Part shown: one piece after another, positions 24,151-36,745 of the stretch | How the letters are laid out: each line of letters starts with the position of its first letter | How positions within the stretch are numbered: position 1 is the first letter of the stretch | NCBI RefSeq assembly: GCF_030272615.1 | Contig: NC_081414.1 | Span: 810,005,069 to 810,069,068 of the forward strand | DNA from: Cryptomeria japonica | Lineage: Eukaryota > Streptophyta > Pinopsida > Cupressales > Cupressaceae | Reading direction: 5' to 3' | DNA length: 64,000 nt | Notes under the pieces: generated by a model | Told to the model about the DNA's origin: nothing | The model's input: the letters and a program-made list of their open reading frames with translations, nothing else | Databases searched by the model: none | Made by a program: the position numbers and the translations under genes

Positions 24151-26174
24151 ACCTCACATTTACCTTTTTTGCTACAAAGGCTACACGACTTTATTTTTGT
24201 TGACCAGGTTTGCTTTCCAAAAGTTTGTCAAGTGTCAAACATTTTGATATCTTGGTTAAAAAGAACATCATGATTGTTGGAGCAACATCTCCAAATAGTT
24301 AGATCACATTGCAATGAAAATCAGTTAAAAAGAACAAGTGTTTTTGGTGATTGGCACACTTGTGCAAAGTTTGTCGAGTTGTCCTACTTCTAACACACAC
24401 TATCCTCTCCCTTGGCTTTCGTGGTCCTAGGTGCAAGAGAAAAGTGTTAGTAACACTCAACATTTTTATCTTTTTAAGAGAGGCCTGCCAAGAGACACAT
24501 CACTCTTGGGAACAACCTCACGCGGTAAATCCTTCGAGCCGCTATAAAAATCAGGTGAGAGCGAAAGATATAGCCTTGGGTATAGTTGTTCCTACAGTGT
24601 AACTGGCCAAAAGGACAAATGGGCCCCACCACTAGTTACAAGGCTCTTAAGTGAGTCACTGCAGAATGAACATATGTCCAAAAATATCGAACATGACTAA
24701 ACACCTTTAAGTATTAGCCCACCCATTCTATTGATTGAGGATATTTACAATATAATTTAGTGCAAGAGCATCGATGGTTTTTCTCCCAAGATACTCACCA
24801 TACATATTTCCTTGAGTAGAAACATAGCTTTTTGAAAAGTCACTTGTGGCTTGATAAAAGTGGTGACTCCCCCATCATAGGGATCATCTATTTGTTATGC
24901 TTGTGCAAGACTTAGTATATCACATCCTTACCTGCCACGACGAGATTCATAAGGTATGTAGTACCAAAGTCAAAGAAATATCAAGATGAGGGCTAAATTT
25001 ATCACAACTAGCCATTTGACCTTAGGGATAAAAAGTGTTTGAAGTGTTTTCGTTTTAGTCAAGACCAAGTGAAAATTGAGCTGACTTCAGGCTTTGGAAA
25101 TACACCTTAAAAATACATCTCAAGGAAGGGTCATATAAAAGTCCAAGGATTGGGTTGATCTAGGCCCATACTCATTTGTGCCTTTAAGAAAAACATTCTT
25201 GTGTTTGTGTGCTTGCTTTGTTTTCTTGTCAAAGAAAAATCAGAAAAATCAATTCCAAAAACAAAGTACTCATCCAACCAAACATTTTTCAAAAACAACC
25301 AAAAATATCAAAAACAAAGTGCAAACAACAAAGAATCAAACTTTATGACCATTCTTCACATCTTGAGAAAGAAGAATCGTCATCAGAACATCAACTTGAA
25401 AAGAAGACCATTGAGCTCAAAGGATTTGATCAAAAGGAGGAAATTCTTCTATCTAAATAGACAAATCTTTGTCTCCCATATATTTTTTCTATGTCACATG
25501 CATCTCTACCTTCAAGGAAAAACAAACGAATTTGATTTAGAGTCATTGAACTGCAGAGTTTTTATGCAATATAGAGCTTTGAGTTATCACAAAAGCCAAG
25601 GAGGCAAGATTAATCCCAACTTTTTCCCAAATGTTTGTATCACATACAACATAGCTCGAGAAGTGCCACCAACGCTCGAAAGGGAAGAGGTAGAATTTGT
25701 TCCATTCATGAAACAAAGCTTTTATTGAAGTTAAAACATTTCATCCATTATCTCACTAATACATCATCACTTCATCATCAATCCGTTCCAACTCTCAAAA
25801 CATGAAGAGGTTCTTGTCCCAAGTTCTCTTTTTAGATATTGCTTGAATCAAATGCATCACATCACTTTTTAGATTGTTTCTACATCTAGGATAAGCTCAT
25901 CCTAAGAGACACATCTATGCAAGTTAAAACTAGTTCATGAGTGAATCCTCTCATTACTAGGTAGTTAAATCTATAACATATCTCAGATTTCTCTACACCT
26001 TATCACATCAAATCTTATCAAACAAACAAACAATTCAAAGAAGGAATTTCGGTTACATCTACCTTAAAAGTGCTAGAGATCTACATGCAACACAATTCAC
26101 CAACCATCAATCTCTCATTTCATCAAAAACTCATCATCATTTTCACACAACTTCAAGAAAAGGTTGCAAACAAA
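24151..26174 (+). other. Untranslated leader of truncated gypsy
   Basis: About 2 kb with no domain-bearing frame. The frames 24351-24602 and 25201-25728 show no known motif and a composition typical of non-coding AT-rich DNA. The CTTCGAGCCGCTATAAAAAT stretch near 24530 may be a conserved leader element. Confidence 0.4.
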
Positions 26175-26668
26175 ATGGCCCAAACCCGATCACAGTCAAG
26201 GCAATGAGAAATAGAAATGGAAGAAGAAGAAGAAGAGGAAAATCTCAATGAATTTCAAGAAGCACTTGGAGGAAATGCAAATGACGAAAACTTGAGTACT
26301 CCTACTCCTGCAACCATAGAAAGGGCCCAACATAACCCTCTCTTTAATAGACTTTTTGACGAAATACTCAGGAGCAATGCAGATGCTCACTTTTTAAAGC
26401 TCACTCAAGAAGGAGCAAAACTCCCCTCTGACTTTGATTTTGCCCAATTAAGACAAGCATCAGAATGACAAAGTCGCCATGAAGAGGAGAGAGGTAGACA
26501 TCCCATTAGATATAACATTCCTCGAGGTAACCCACCACCTCCTCCTCCAAATGAAATGGAGATGTTGCGGCAACAAGTCGAGAATCTTGCCCAACAACTT
26601 CATAGTGGTGTCAAAACTAACCAATTCTCACTCAATGACATATGTCCCTATCCTTTTGATAGGAATCT
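26175..26668 (+). pseudogene. gypsy gag N-terminus (broken)
   Basis: ATG 26175 opens MAQTRSQSRQ, then TGA (26205). The same frame goes on with a run of glutamates, FQEALGGNANDEN, and NPLFNRLFDEIL, then a second TGA (26466). The last readable part has a proline run (GNPPPPPNEMEMLRQQVENL) and KTNQFSLNDICPYPFDRNL. The last motif marks the start of the gag core of some gypsy elements. It stops at the 26668 junction. Confidence 0.65.
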
Positions 26669-28560
26669 TTAATGTATTATTAATTAATAAAAGAAGTATA
26701 ATAATCATATGTTAAGAGAACATTATATATATAATCTTTGAGGAGAAGTTTTTCAAATATCGCATACAAGAAAATTTATATGAAGGAAATTTAGAAAAAT
26801 AAAATGATTTTTTTTGGTAAAAATTGTATTTAGAGCAAGAATATTGGTAATGGTTTTACATGAGTCATTGATTGAAGGAACAAGGTCATTTGTTTATTAA
26901 GATCCTTCGAGCCAATTAGAATTCTTATGATGAGAAGTGGAATGTGTAAAATAAGAGAAGATATTGATGTATCACCCTTATAAATATATTTATGGATTGA
27001 CTTTGATTTATTTAATAGATTAAAATCCTATGATATGAATAAGAAAAAGTACAAAATGGCTAAGCATATGAGGTTTCTTAAAAGAAAGCTAAGAAAAACT
27101 AATTTGCTTCAATGAAAAGTTGAAAGATACATTGAGATGGATGAACAAGATGTGGACAAAAAATGACTAATATTGTTTATGTTGAGACATGGAAGGAGAA
27201 ATATTTTTAGATCATTCATAAGGGGAATAGACATAGGAAGAAGAGACAAAAGTGACACCAACCCATTCCAATTATTTTTTTCACCCTTGATGGATAAAAA
27301 GATAAGCCAAAAAGAAAGTGTGATTACCAACTTTCATTTTCTCTTTAATATAGGGAAAGATATTTATGTAAGCTAGAGTTTGCAACATACAATTAGGATG
27401 ATAGAATCACTTATGAGAAACTATAAAAAATAAGTTAGAAGTATAATTCTTAATAGTTTCACTAGGATCTTTTGTCTAGTGTGCTAATTGTATGATAGTT
27501 ACTTTTAAATCCATTTCAAATTAGAGATAGAAGGTGATTGCATGTGCAATATTAGGGGCGGGGTCTAAGAAGATAGAATTTAATATGCATAACCAATGAA
27601 ATTAATCACCTATTAAAGTATTATGAAAGAATTCAGCTAGGGTACAATCATCACATGTATATTGACTTAAGAAAACACTATATTTTATTCACATGATGAA
27701 TATGATATACATGATCATTATATTTATCAAAGCGTACATTACCATGTCACTAGGATAAGGATACAAAAGAATCATTTAATGGAGTTGAGGAGAGATTAAC
27801 CATGAAGGTGTGGTATGAAAGGTAGCAGTACAAGTGATAAAATAGAATTACACATCTAGCTTCTTAAGTTTGGTATACACATTATTCCAATTGGGAACAT
27901 GAGGTTAATAAGGCACATAACCAAGCCCCCATGGGTTAGAGTAGTTGGTCTTAAGTCTCGGGTTTGCTTCCTGGGGTCTTGGGTTCGACTCTCTCTCTCA
28001 GAGTTATTCTGCCAAAGACACTTGGGGGCGGTGCTGATGGCACCGTGGCTGCAGGGACTAGTCTCGCCCCCAACTCGCCCCTTGCCTAAATCAGGGTAAG
28101 GTCAGGGTGCCAGGCTGGGGCCACGGGGATACTTTGATGACAAAAAATAAAAAATAAGGCACATAACCAAAATTAGATAAGATATTAGGATGAGGAGATG
28201 GTGGATCCAGTAAGAAACTCATGGGTAAGGGGGTGTGAGTTGAAGGGTGGAAATGGGAGGTGGTAATAGATAGAGCTAGAAGTTAATAAGGGATTTTAGA
28301 AAGAAGTTGTAGGATAATGTTATGGAATCAATAACATACCATATTTTTTGAAGAATTGAAGACCTTATTTTTTCTTACTTTATCTTTAAATTTGGGACTA
28401 AACTCTTGTTTTTTATATTTGAGGAGGGCTATATTTGGATTTCATCATATTTCGGTTCATTTGGTTTTCAATCTCAAGGTTGCTTAATTACATTTTAACT
28501 AAAAAATGTATCTTTATTTGGATGCTCTTGTTGAGTTTTTTTAGCATTTGTGAACTCATT
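26669..28560. repeat. Tandem segment B1
   Basis: Nearly identical to 32545-34442 (B2), including its embedded SINE. The frames at 27109-27376 recur in B2 with only one or two residue changes, but that is because the whole DNA is duplicated; no motif supports a gene. Confidence 0.8.
27925..28152 (+). mobile_element. tRNA-derived SINE, copy 1
   Basis: A 228-bp element with a pol III A box (TAGAGTAGTTGG, 27937-27948) and B box (GGTTCGACTC, 27982-27991), a GC-rich body and an A-rich tail. It is flanked by an 18-bp perfect target duplication, AATAAGGCACATAACCAA (27907-27924 and 28153-28170). The ORF at 27899-28099 is only a frame across it. Confidence 0.9.
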
Positions 28561-28998
28561 ATTAACTATTAGTGCTAACAATCACTTTAGAACTGCTAAT
28601 GCTATAAATAACCCTAATCCGAGCCTAGAATTATTCCCCTATAATTATGAAATGGTGCTAGTTAGCACAATACTCATCACTTTAGAGCATAACATGAAGA
28701 TACAATGTTAATTATAATAAAAAAATATAGAATTTGCACGATTTTCAAAGGATTTGTGTCATGGCGGCATCTGAATGAGGTAATATAAATTGGACGAAAA
28801 ACAGTCGTCATTGAAAATATCACATTTAAGGTTTTGTCGTAGCTTGTGATCAGATTACATTGATTTTAGTACGCTCACATAGAAATGCAATCGAAAATAT
28901 AGAATTTGACGTATTCATACATTTAATCATTAGTCTCTTAAGAGTTCAATATCTACTTCGCTTCTTCGCAGTCTGAATCTAGTTTACTATTTATAATT
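28561..28998. repeat. Tandem segment C1
   Basis: Matches 36296-36745 (C2) closely; a more diverged relative lies at 31200-31400. In C1 it joins B1 directly, while in the second copy 1.85 kb separates B2 and C2. No gene is recognised. Confidence 0.7.
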
Positions 28999-30571
28999 CA
29001 ACAAGATCTAGAAGATCTAGAGCTCGCGATATAGAAACAACCATTGATTAAAAATTTAGACTATGATGCCAAGACTTACAAAATATTATTTACATGAGAT
29101 AGATCGGTCACTAGGCCAAAAGGCTCAATTTTGAATGGGGCAAAAGACATAAAGTCATGACTAAAAGGGGGGAAACCACCTATATTAGGAAACACAAAAT
29201 TATATTAGGAAAGACCAAAGCTAAGGGTTTAGAGTTTAAGGCATGTAAACACAGACTTAGCTTATTCATAGGTTTTTAGGATCAAAGGGCAACAAAATTT
29301 AGGGGTGGCTCCACAAAATTTTTCCTTCCAAGTTTGACTTTTTTTTTTTACAATAGAAATTTTAAAATATTTCACTTCCATGAAATTTTACGAATTAAGT
29401 GGCATTTTATTAGCAATAAAAGAATGAATGAAAAATAGTGAAGAATTGCTAGAACAAGATTTTGCATCTTGGGAAAATATAAGAGGAAAAATGTTAATTT
29501 GTTTTAGGGAAATGACTATCATTCCAAAACAAAGCATAGAGATGATTCTAGTCATAATTATAGAGGTGTGGATTATGGTCAGTGATTTTTCTATGATTTT
29601 TAGGGAAGAAATAAGAATTATAGAGGTAAAAACTGATGTAGAAGCAAAGATATTGGTAGGTTCAAAATAAATGTTCAATATTTTTAGTGTAATAAATTTG
29701 GCAATTATAAATCTAAATGTTTGCATAAGAAATTTACTCATAATATTGTAGAAGATACACAAAATCTATTTCTTTCTTGTTTGAATACAAGTTCAAATGA
29801 AGAGACTTTATCATATATTGATTTTGACTGTTTCTCACATATGACTTCTAATGAAGACATATTTATTAATTTGGATGAAACAAGTAATTATATTGTTGTT
29901 TTGGAGATAAAAAATCACATAGCACTAAAGAAAAATGAACTATAGAAGTAGAAAACACAAATCATAATATTACATATACTTATGATACTTTTTCAGTTTC
30001 TGTTTTATAATAGAGCTTATTATCAATTAGTTAGATGATTGAGTAAAATTGTCACTTTTTAAAAAAAATCAATAAATGTATAACAAAAGATAAGTCACAA
30101 CAATTAGTTAGATGCATTGGTTGCATGAGCGTAGATGACTAGTGATTCTATGTTTCCTTTTCATTTATCTTCAAGCAATTAGTTTTTGAGTACTATAAAA
30201 GTACATGATAGTTAGTTATGGCATCAAAGATAAGGACGTCTCAATTTTGAATGTTTTCTTTTGCTTAAGAAGAAACATATAGTTGGAGGATTATCTTTTC
30301 TTAATAATAAATAAGAAATTTGAGAACAATATTTAATTGGAAGACAAAAAATAAACTAGAAAAATGTGATTGATTTGTCTAGAAGGGCAAGAGGAGCTCT
30401 TGAAGTTATTGGTATTGATTTATGTGGTCCCATTACAACTCTCTCACTAAATACATCCAAGTATTTTCTGACTTTCATTCATGGTTTTTCTTGTAAAACT
30501 TGGATCTATCATTTGGTTGATAAATCATAATTTTTTGATAAGTTTGTTGTTTTCAAACAATTAGTTGAAAA
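28999..30571 (+). pseudogene. Ty1/copia gag-protease-integrase fragment (A2)
   Basis: A paralogue of 20511-22071 in the same orientation. The zinc knuckle is better kept (CNKFGNYKSKC, about 29690-29725, with asparagine at the usual histidine), followed by IDFDCFSHMTSN and GIDLCGP (about 30413). It starts with CAACAAGATCTAG, so it includes the last few bases of the family S LTR next to A1. It continues after a retroposon insertion at 30572. Confidence 0.72.
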
Positions 30572-30876
30572 GTCAATGGGTCCTTGGTCTGCTAGAGAAG
30601 TTGAATGGCTCCAAATGAGCCCACCAAGGATTAAGCCTTGCTGGGTGCAAGACTCAAACATCATAAGGGATGAGGCCGGGATTGTGCCCCAGGCTAATTT
30701 GGTAGAATGAATACCCCTCAGTCCTTGACTCATAGCCGAAGAGGTTTCAAAATATAGGCTCATGCCTCTGGGGGCTAAAACTAATTTGTGAAGGCCCTCA
30801 CTAGGCTGGTGTGCTTGCAGACTTTGTGCCTTTACTAGACCATCATACTCGCAGGCCTAAACCTCCATAAAAAAGA
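30572..30876 (+). mobile_element. Short retroposon with 13-bp target duplication
   Basis: A 305-bp insertion ending in an A-rich tail (CCATAAAAAAG), flanked by perfect 13-bp repeats AATTAGTTGAAAA (30559-30571, 30877-30889). It is richer in GC than its surroundings. I see no convincing A box/B box pair, so its origin is open. The minus-strand frame 30509-30763 lies across it and is not a gene. Confidence 0.65.
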
Positions 30877-30889
30877 AATTAGTTGAAAA

Positions 30890-32544
30890 ACAAGTGGTCA
30901 ATTCATTGAGGTCATCAGATCAGATCAGATACTAGATTTCTGAAGAATAATTTAATAAGTTTTAGAAAAAAGAACAGCACAGCTAATTGTTTTTATAACC
31001 ATGGCAGGTAACGTAGAGATTCTGTGCAAATTGTATCCTGCTCTCAACGTTGACGAAGCATAAAAATGGGCAGAGTTTGTAGGAAATTTGTTATAAAAGT
31101 GATAATATTGGTGGGACCTTTCAATCAATCAGATGAAATAAGTGAGAGAGTAAGAAATCAATGTCAATAACGAAGTCCAATAAATAAGTACATGCATGTA
31201 TTTCGAGGTAGTGTGTCATTACAAACTATGTTTTTGTCATCGAAAATGTCACATTAATGTTCTTGACATAGCTTGTGATCAGATTAAGTTGAATTTACTA
31301 CGGTCAAATTGAATTTTATGTATTCATCCATTAAATCACAAGTTTCGAAAAGTTAAATCTCTATTTTGCTTCTTTGTAGTCTGAATCTGGTCTAATTTAA
31401 AGATTTTACATGTGTGATATCAAATAGTATGAATAAAATATATATAGTTTTGGAATAGAGAGGAATTGCAATACAAATAGAAAAATGGGTAAAACTTCAT
31501 ATTGCATAAGTGTGATGGAGGAGTAGATAAAGAGTTATTAAAGTCAATATAGCATTAATTAATAAAAGAAGTAGTACATTAATATAATATTATACAAGAA
31601 ATCTTTGAGGAGAAGTTTTCCAAATATGTCATGTAAGGAAAATTATATGAAAGAATTAGAAGCGTAAAAAGAGGTTTTGGTGAAAATGGTATATAGGGGA
31701 GGAATATGGTAATGATGTGAAATGGAGGGTTATAGATAGGAGGGACAAGCTTCATAGTTGTAGTACATGTGAATAATTTGAAATAAATATGAAATGAGTA
31801 TTAGAAGAATGATGATCATGTGTAAGTATATTGGGTTTATTTTGATCTTCATATAACTTAGATCATAGCTGCGAATAATATGTCATGTTTTTTAAGGTTC
31901 TTCTAGCCAATTAGAATTGTTACAAAAAGAAGCAGAATGTGCATAATATGAGGGCATGGTGATGTGACCCTTATAAATAAGGTATTGTATTATTGTTATT
32001 TATGGATCAACCTTGATTTGTATAATAGAGTTAATTCCTATGGCATGGATAAGAAAAACTAGCAAATGATCATGCATTGCATTGTTATTTATGGATCAAC
32101 CTTGATTCATATAATAGACTAAAATCCTATGACATGAATAAGAAAGACTAAGATTGTACGCGTACATAGATAGCAATGGAAAATATTATATTGAATTTTG
32201 TACGCGTAGATAGAAAGCAATGGAAAATAGAGAATTTGATGCATTCATACCTTTTCGCAAGAATTAAAATATCTTACTTCCTACCAGATCTTCATGCAAA
32301 AATAAATTGTTTTGGTATATATTTTGAAGTGTGAAATCAAATAACAAAATTAAATTATATATAATTTATAGAAGGAATATTCTTTAATTGAACGGTTGAA
32401 TTATAATCATGATGGTTTGATGGGAGAAGGTATGAGCCAATAGAAAATCATGTAGAAGAATTGTGATTCAAATAAAAGAATGGGTAAAATCTAGTATTGA
32501 ACTAATTGTAACAAGAGAGAACTAGCTATATAGATAGGCATTAA
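30890..32544. repeat. Diverged linker with degenerate C-like and B-like copies
   Basis: 31200-31400 is a diverged copy of segment C, and 31560-32160 resembles the start of segment B. At 31001 ATGGCAGGTAACGTAGAG opens a 20-codon frame (MAGNVEILCKLYPALNVDEA), then a stop; it could be a gene-exon relic but I do not recognise it. Confidence 0.45.
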
Positions 32545-34442
32545 ATTTAATGTATTATTAATTAATAAAAGAAGTATAATAATCATATGTTGTTAAGAGA
32601 ACATTATATATATAATATTTGAGAAGTTTTTAAAATATTGCATACGAGAAAATTTATATGAAGGAAATTTAGAAAAATAAAATGATTTTTTTTGGTAAAA
32701 ATTGTATTTAGAGCAGGAATATTGGTAATGGTTTTACACGAGTCATTGATTGAAGGAACAAGGTCGTTTGTTTATGAAGATCCTTCGAGCCAATTAGAAT
32801 TCTTATGATGAGAAGTGGAATGTGTAAAATAAGAGAAGATATTGATGTATCAACCTTATAAATATATTTATGGATTGACTTTGATTTATTTAATAGATTA
32901 AAATCCTATGATATGAATAAGAAAAAGTACAAAATGGCTAAGCATATGAGGTTTCTTAAAAGAAAGCTAAGAAAAACTAATTTGCTTCAATGAAAAGTTG
33001 AAAGATACATTGAGATGGATGAACAAGATGTGGACAAAAAATGACTAATATTGTTTATGTTGAGAAATGGAAGGAGAAATATTTTTAGATCATTCATCAG
33101 GGGAATAGACATAGGAAGAAGAGACAAAAGTGACACTAGCCCATTCCAATTGTTTTTTTCACCCTTGATGGATAAAAAGATAAGCCAAAAAGAAAGTGTG
33201 ATTACCAACTTTCATTTTCTCTTTAATATAGGGAAAGATATTTATGTAAGCTAGAGGTTGCAACATACAATTAGGATGATAGAATCACTTATGAAAAACT
33301 ATAAAAAAATTGTTAGAAGTATAATTCTTAATAGTTTCACTAGGATCTTATGTCTAGTGTGCTAATTGTATGATAGTTACTTTTAAATCCATTTCAAATT
33401 AGAGATAGAAGGTGATTGCATGTGTAATATTAGGGGTGGGGTCTAAGAAGATAGAATTTAAGATGCATAACCAATAAAAATAATGACCTATTAAAGTATT
33501 ATGAAAGAATTCAGCTAGGGTACAATCATCACATGTATATTGACTTAAGAAAACACTATATTTTATTCACATGAGGAATATGATATCCATGATCATTATA
33601 TTTATCAAAGCATACATTACCATGTCACTAGGATAAGGATACAAAAGAATCATTTAATGGAGTCGAGGAGAGATTAACCATGAAGGTGTAGTATGAAAGG
33701 TAGCAGTACAAGTGATAAAATAGAATTACACATCTAGCTTCTTAAGTTTGGTATACACATTATTCCAATTGGGAACATGAGGTTAATAAGGCACATAACC
33801 AATCCCCCATGGGTTAGAGTAGTTGGTCTTAAGTCTTGGCTTTGCTTCCTGGGGTCTTGGGTTCAACTCTCTCTCCCGGAGTTATTCTACCAAAGACACT
33901 TGGGGGCGGTGCTAATGGCACCGTGGCCGCAGGGACTAGTCTCGCCCCCAACTCACCCCTTGCCTAAACTAGGGTAAGGTCGGGGCACTGGGCTGGGGCC
34001 ATGGGGATACTCTGATGACAAAAAATTAAAAAAAAGGCACATAACCAAAATTAGATAAGATATTAGGATGAGGAGAAGGTGGATCCAGTAAGAAACTCAT
34101 GGGTAAGGGGGTGTGAGTTGAAGGGTGGAAATGGGAGGTGGTAACAGATAGAGCTAGAAGTTAATAAGGGATTTTAGAAAGAAGTTGTAGGATAATGTTA
34201 TGGAATCAATAACATACCATATTTTTTGAAGAATTGGAGACCTTATTTTTTCTTACTTTATCTTTAAATTTGGGACTAAACTCTTGTGTTTTATATTTGA
34301 GGAGGGCTATATTTGGATTTCATCATATTTCGGTTCATTTGGTTTTCAATCTCAAGGTTGCTTAATCATGTTTTAATAAAAAATGTATCTTTATTTCGAT
34401 GCCCCTGTTGAGTTTTTTTAGCATTTGTGAACTCATTATTAA
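32545..34442. repeat. Tandem segment B2
   Basis: The second copy of B1 (26669-28560), with few differences, including the same SINE at the same place. Confidence 0.8.
33803..34034 (+). mobile_element. tRNA-derived SINE, copy 2
   Basis: The orthologous position to the SINE in B1. The A box is intact; the B box has one change (GGTTCAACTC). The target duplication AAGGCACATAACCAA is still visible on both sides (left end 33802, right 34035-34049). Confidence 0.88.
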
Positions 34443-36295
34443 CTATTTTAGTTGGAATTGGAATTTCTAGTCATGGATCATTAATCGAAAGTAGTTTATA
34501 AAGTACTTCTTGAAAATGCATCCACCCACCCACTCCAAGATTATATATTAAAAACACTATTTCTTTTTTAGATGCTACTACCTTAACTGATGTCAACTTA
34601 GATGATATTCAATTTGGGGCTCCTTGGGATACTTGTATTGGTGGGGATAAATGAATAGGTTCTATTTAAAAAAAAACTATGACAACCATAGAACAAAGGA
34701 TAGGTGAATCAAAAATTTTACTAGCATCATTAAAAACTATATTTCTATCCATTGATTAAAAGTCCACTCACTTTGGATTTTATTTGTATTTGTGATATTC
34801 TCACATGAAATATTAGAAGTAGTATTATAACTAACAAATTAGTCTATAGTTCTAATATTTTCTATCAAACTAGTTCAAGCATTGCATCCTACTCCTACTA
34901 AGAGTCTTTCCTAGAAAATCAGTTACAACATAAGCTAGTGTTTCTACTTGATGTGTTCTAGGTATACAAAGTGATAGTGAAACATCATTCTTGTATGCAG
35001 ATGCGTAAGAAGTTATACGATCAATTCCTAGGTTGGGGGGAGTTAATTTAGGTGTATTCAAAATTTTGTACCTTTGGAAATCAAATACGATCTTTGGTGA
35101 TGTGTTAATTTTTTCTTCTAGATCTCCGAGTTGTAAACTTGCTAAAATCATCCAAAGCATACAAAACTTAACAAAACCAATCTTATTGAACCAATTGTAT
35201 ATATATATATATGCGAACATGTGAAAAATCCTTAAAATATTGAAATTCCTTGTCTATGATTTTTTTTGACCCAATTTGTAATCATGTAAAACTACAAAAA
35301 AATCCCTCTTTAAAAACATAAAATCCTAATGGTTGGTGCACTTTTATGGTTCATATGTGTGAGTGATAAAAAAATATTTAGCATCTTTGTTGTTCCCATT
35401 TTTCATCTTAATTTTTATCTTAACATTTAACTATTTGTAGTGACACATGATGCTATAAATTATCTACTTATTTTCATAATAGATCCTATTCACACTTACA
35501 TACTTAAGCTTACATAGGTCATATATTTTTTGTGTCTCATATTGTAGGATTAAGGAACTTGTCATAATCTTAGTATGTCTTGGGATTTCATCCTTAAATA
35601 TTTATAACAAGCATCTTCTTATTGCATTTTATACAATTTTTTTTTTTATATCAAATAAATTATCTTGTTTCCTAGCATTTATTTTACCTCTTTATTATGT
35701 GGACTGTAGGCGATCCTTCACTCCTATAGGATTGGTCAATAGTTCTTACATCTCATTAGAGCTTCAATATATATAATTACCTTCCCTCTTTTAGAAAAAA
35801 ATCAATATTATTTTAAATAGTGCATATTAGTCCAAAATAGACCTCATGGTTGAGGTAAAAACAAACATAAATGTACTAATTCATAAAGGCATCAAAATGT
35901 TTGGAACCAAAAATGATTTTTTATTTGGGTTCTATCAAATTCACCATACAAAATTTATATGGCTATATTGATTCATACAAATCCATACAAACATACAATC
36001 GACATACAATCACTATTGAATCCTCCATTGTTGTATAGACAAAACCTATTTAAAATATCATTTTGAAACTTTGTACATTATATAATACGAAAACCATTTT
36101 TTATTTCTAGTTTTACTATGGATATAGGTATGTATAGAGGATGGTGTCAGTAGTTAATAGTAGTTTTGTTCATTTTATTCCTAGGTTTTTCAGCCATTGA
36201 TCATACTAGTGATGGAAGGTAATGGAGCTAAGCTACCTAGTCCCAAAATATTATTAGATAGTAATAGCCTTGTTCTAGCACAATACTCATCCCTT
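34443..36295. other. Segment found only in the second tandem copy
   Basis: 1.85 kb between B2 and C2 with no counterpart between B1 and C1. Coding-like scraps on the plus strand include DATTLTDVNLDDIQFGAPWD after a TTTTTTAG acceptor-like site (34555-34640) and LGVFKILYLWKSNTIFGDV (35055-35110); stops occur between them. No family is recognised. The minus-strand frame 34870-35220 overlaps the second scrap. Confidence 0.35.
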
Positions 36296-36745
36296 AGTGC
36301 TAACAATCACTTTAGAACTGCTAATGCTATAAATAACCCTAATCCAAGCCTAGAATTATTCCCCTACAATTATGAAATGGTGCTAGTTAACTTTTCTTTT
36401 TTGCGAGAAGGGAGAGGTTATTTTTAGAGCATAACATGAAGATACAATGTTAATTATAATAAAAAAATATAGAATTTGCACGATTTTCAAAGGATTTGTG
36501 TCATGGCGGCATCTGAATGAGGTAATATAAATTGGACGAAAAACAGTCGTCATTGAAAATATCACATTTAAGGTTTTGTCGTAGCTTGTGATCAGATTAC
36601 ATTGATTTTAGTACGCTCACATAGAAATGCAATCGAAAATATAGAATTTGACGTATTCATACATTGAATCATTAGTCTCTTAAGAGTTCAATATCTACTT
36701 CGCTTCTTCGCAGTCTGAATCTAGTTTACTATTTATAATTTTTGC
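36296..36745. repeat. Tandem segment C2
   Basis: Copy of C1 (28561-28998). Its start lies in a plus-strand frame (36197-36427) whose later half, SANNHFRTANAINN to NYEMVLV, is shared with C1. The frame may be a decayed coding piece but is not recognised. Confidence 0.7.

Larger units (their letters stand above)
22072..26668 (+). mobile_element. Truncated gypsy element: LTR, leader, gag N-terminus
   Basis: A plus-strand deletion derivative. It has an LTR (about 22072-23685), a primer-site candidate TGGTGAACCCGACGTG (23691-23706), a ~2.5-kb leader, and a gag start at 26175 whose frame breaks off at about 26668. The rest of pol and the 3' LTR are missing; segment B1 follows directly. It replaces the sequence that links A and B in the second tandem copy. 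A long leader before gag is seen in Tat/Athila-type gypsy elements, but the lineage is not established here. Confidence 0.65.

Noticed and set aside
27899-28099. A 66-codon frame conserved at 33777-33977
   Set aside because: It crosses the SINE and its flank; conservation follows from segment duplication.
28561-28998. Segment C considered as a conserved regulatory element because it occurs three times
   Set aside because: Two copies are explained by the A-B-C duplication and the third is diverged at the same kind of locus; no independent sign of function.
31001-31063. A short MAGNVEILCKLY frame as a gene start
   Set aside because: Only 20 codons before a stop and no family recognised; kept as a note only.
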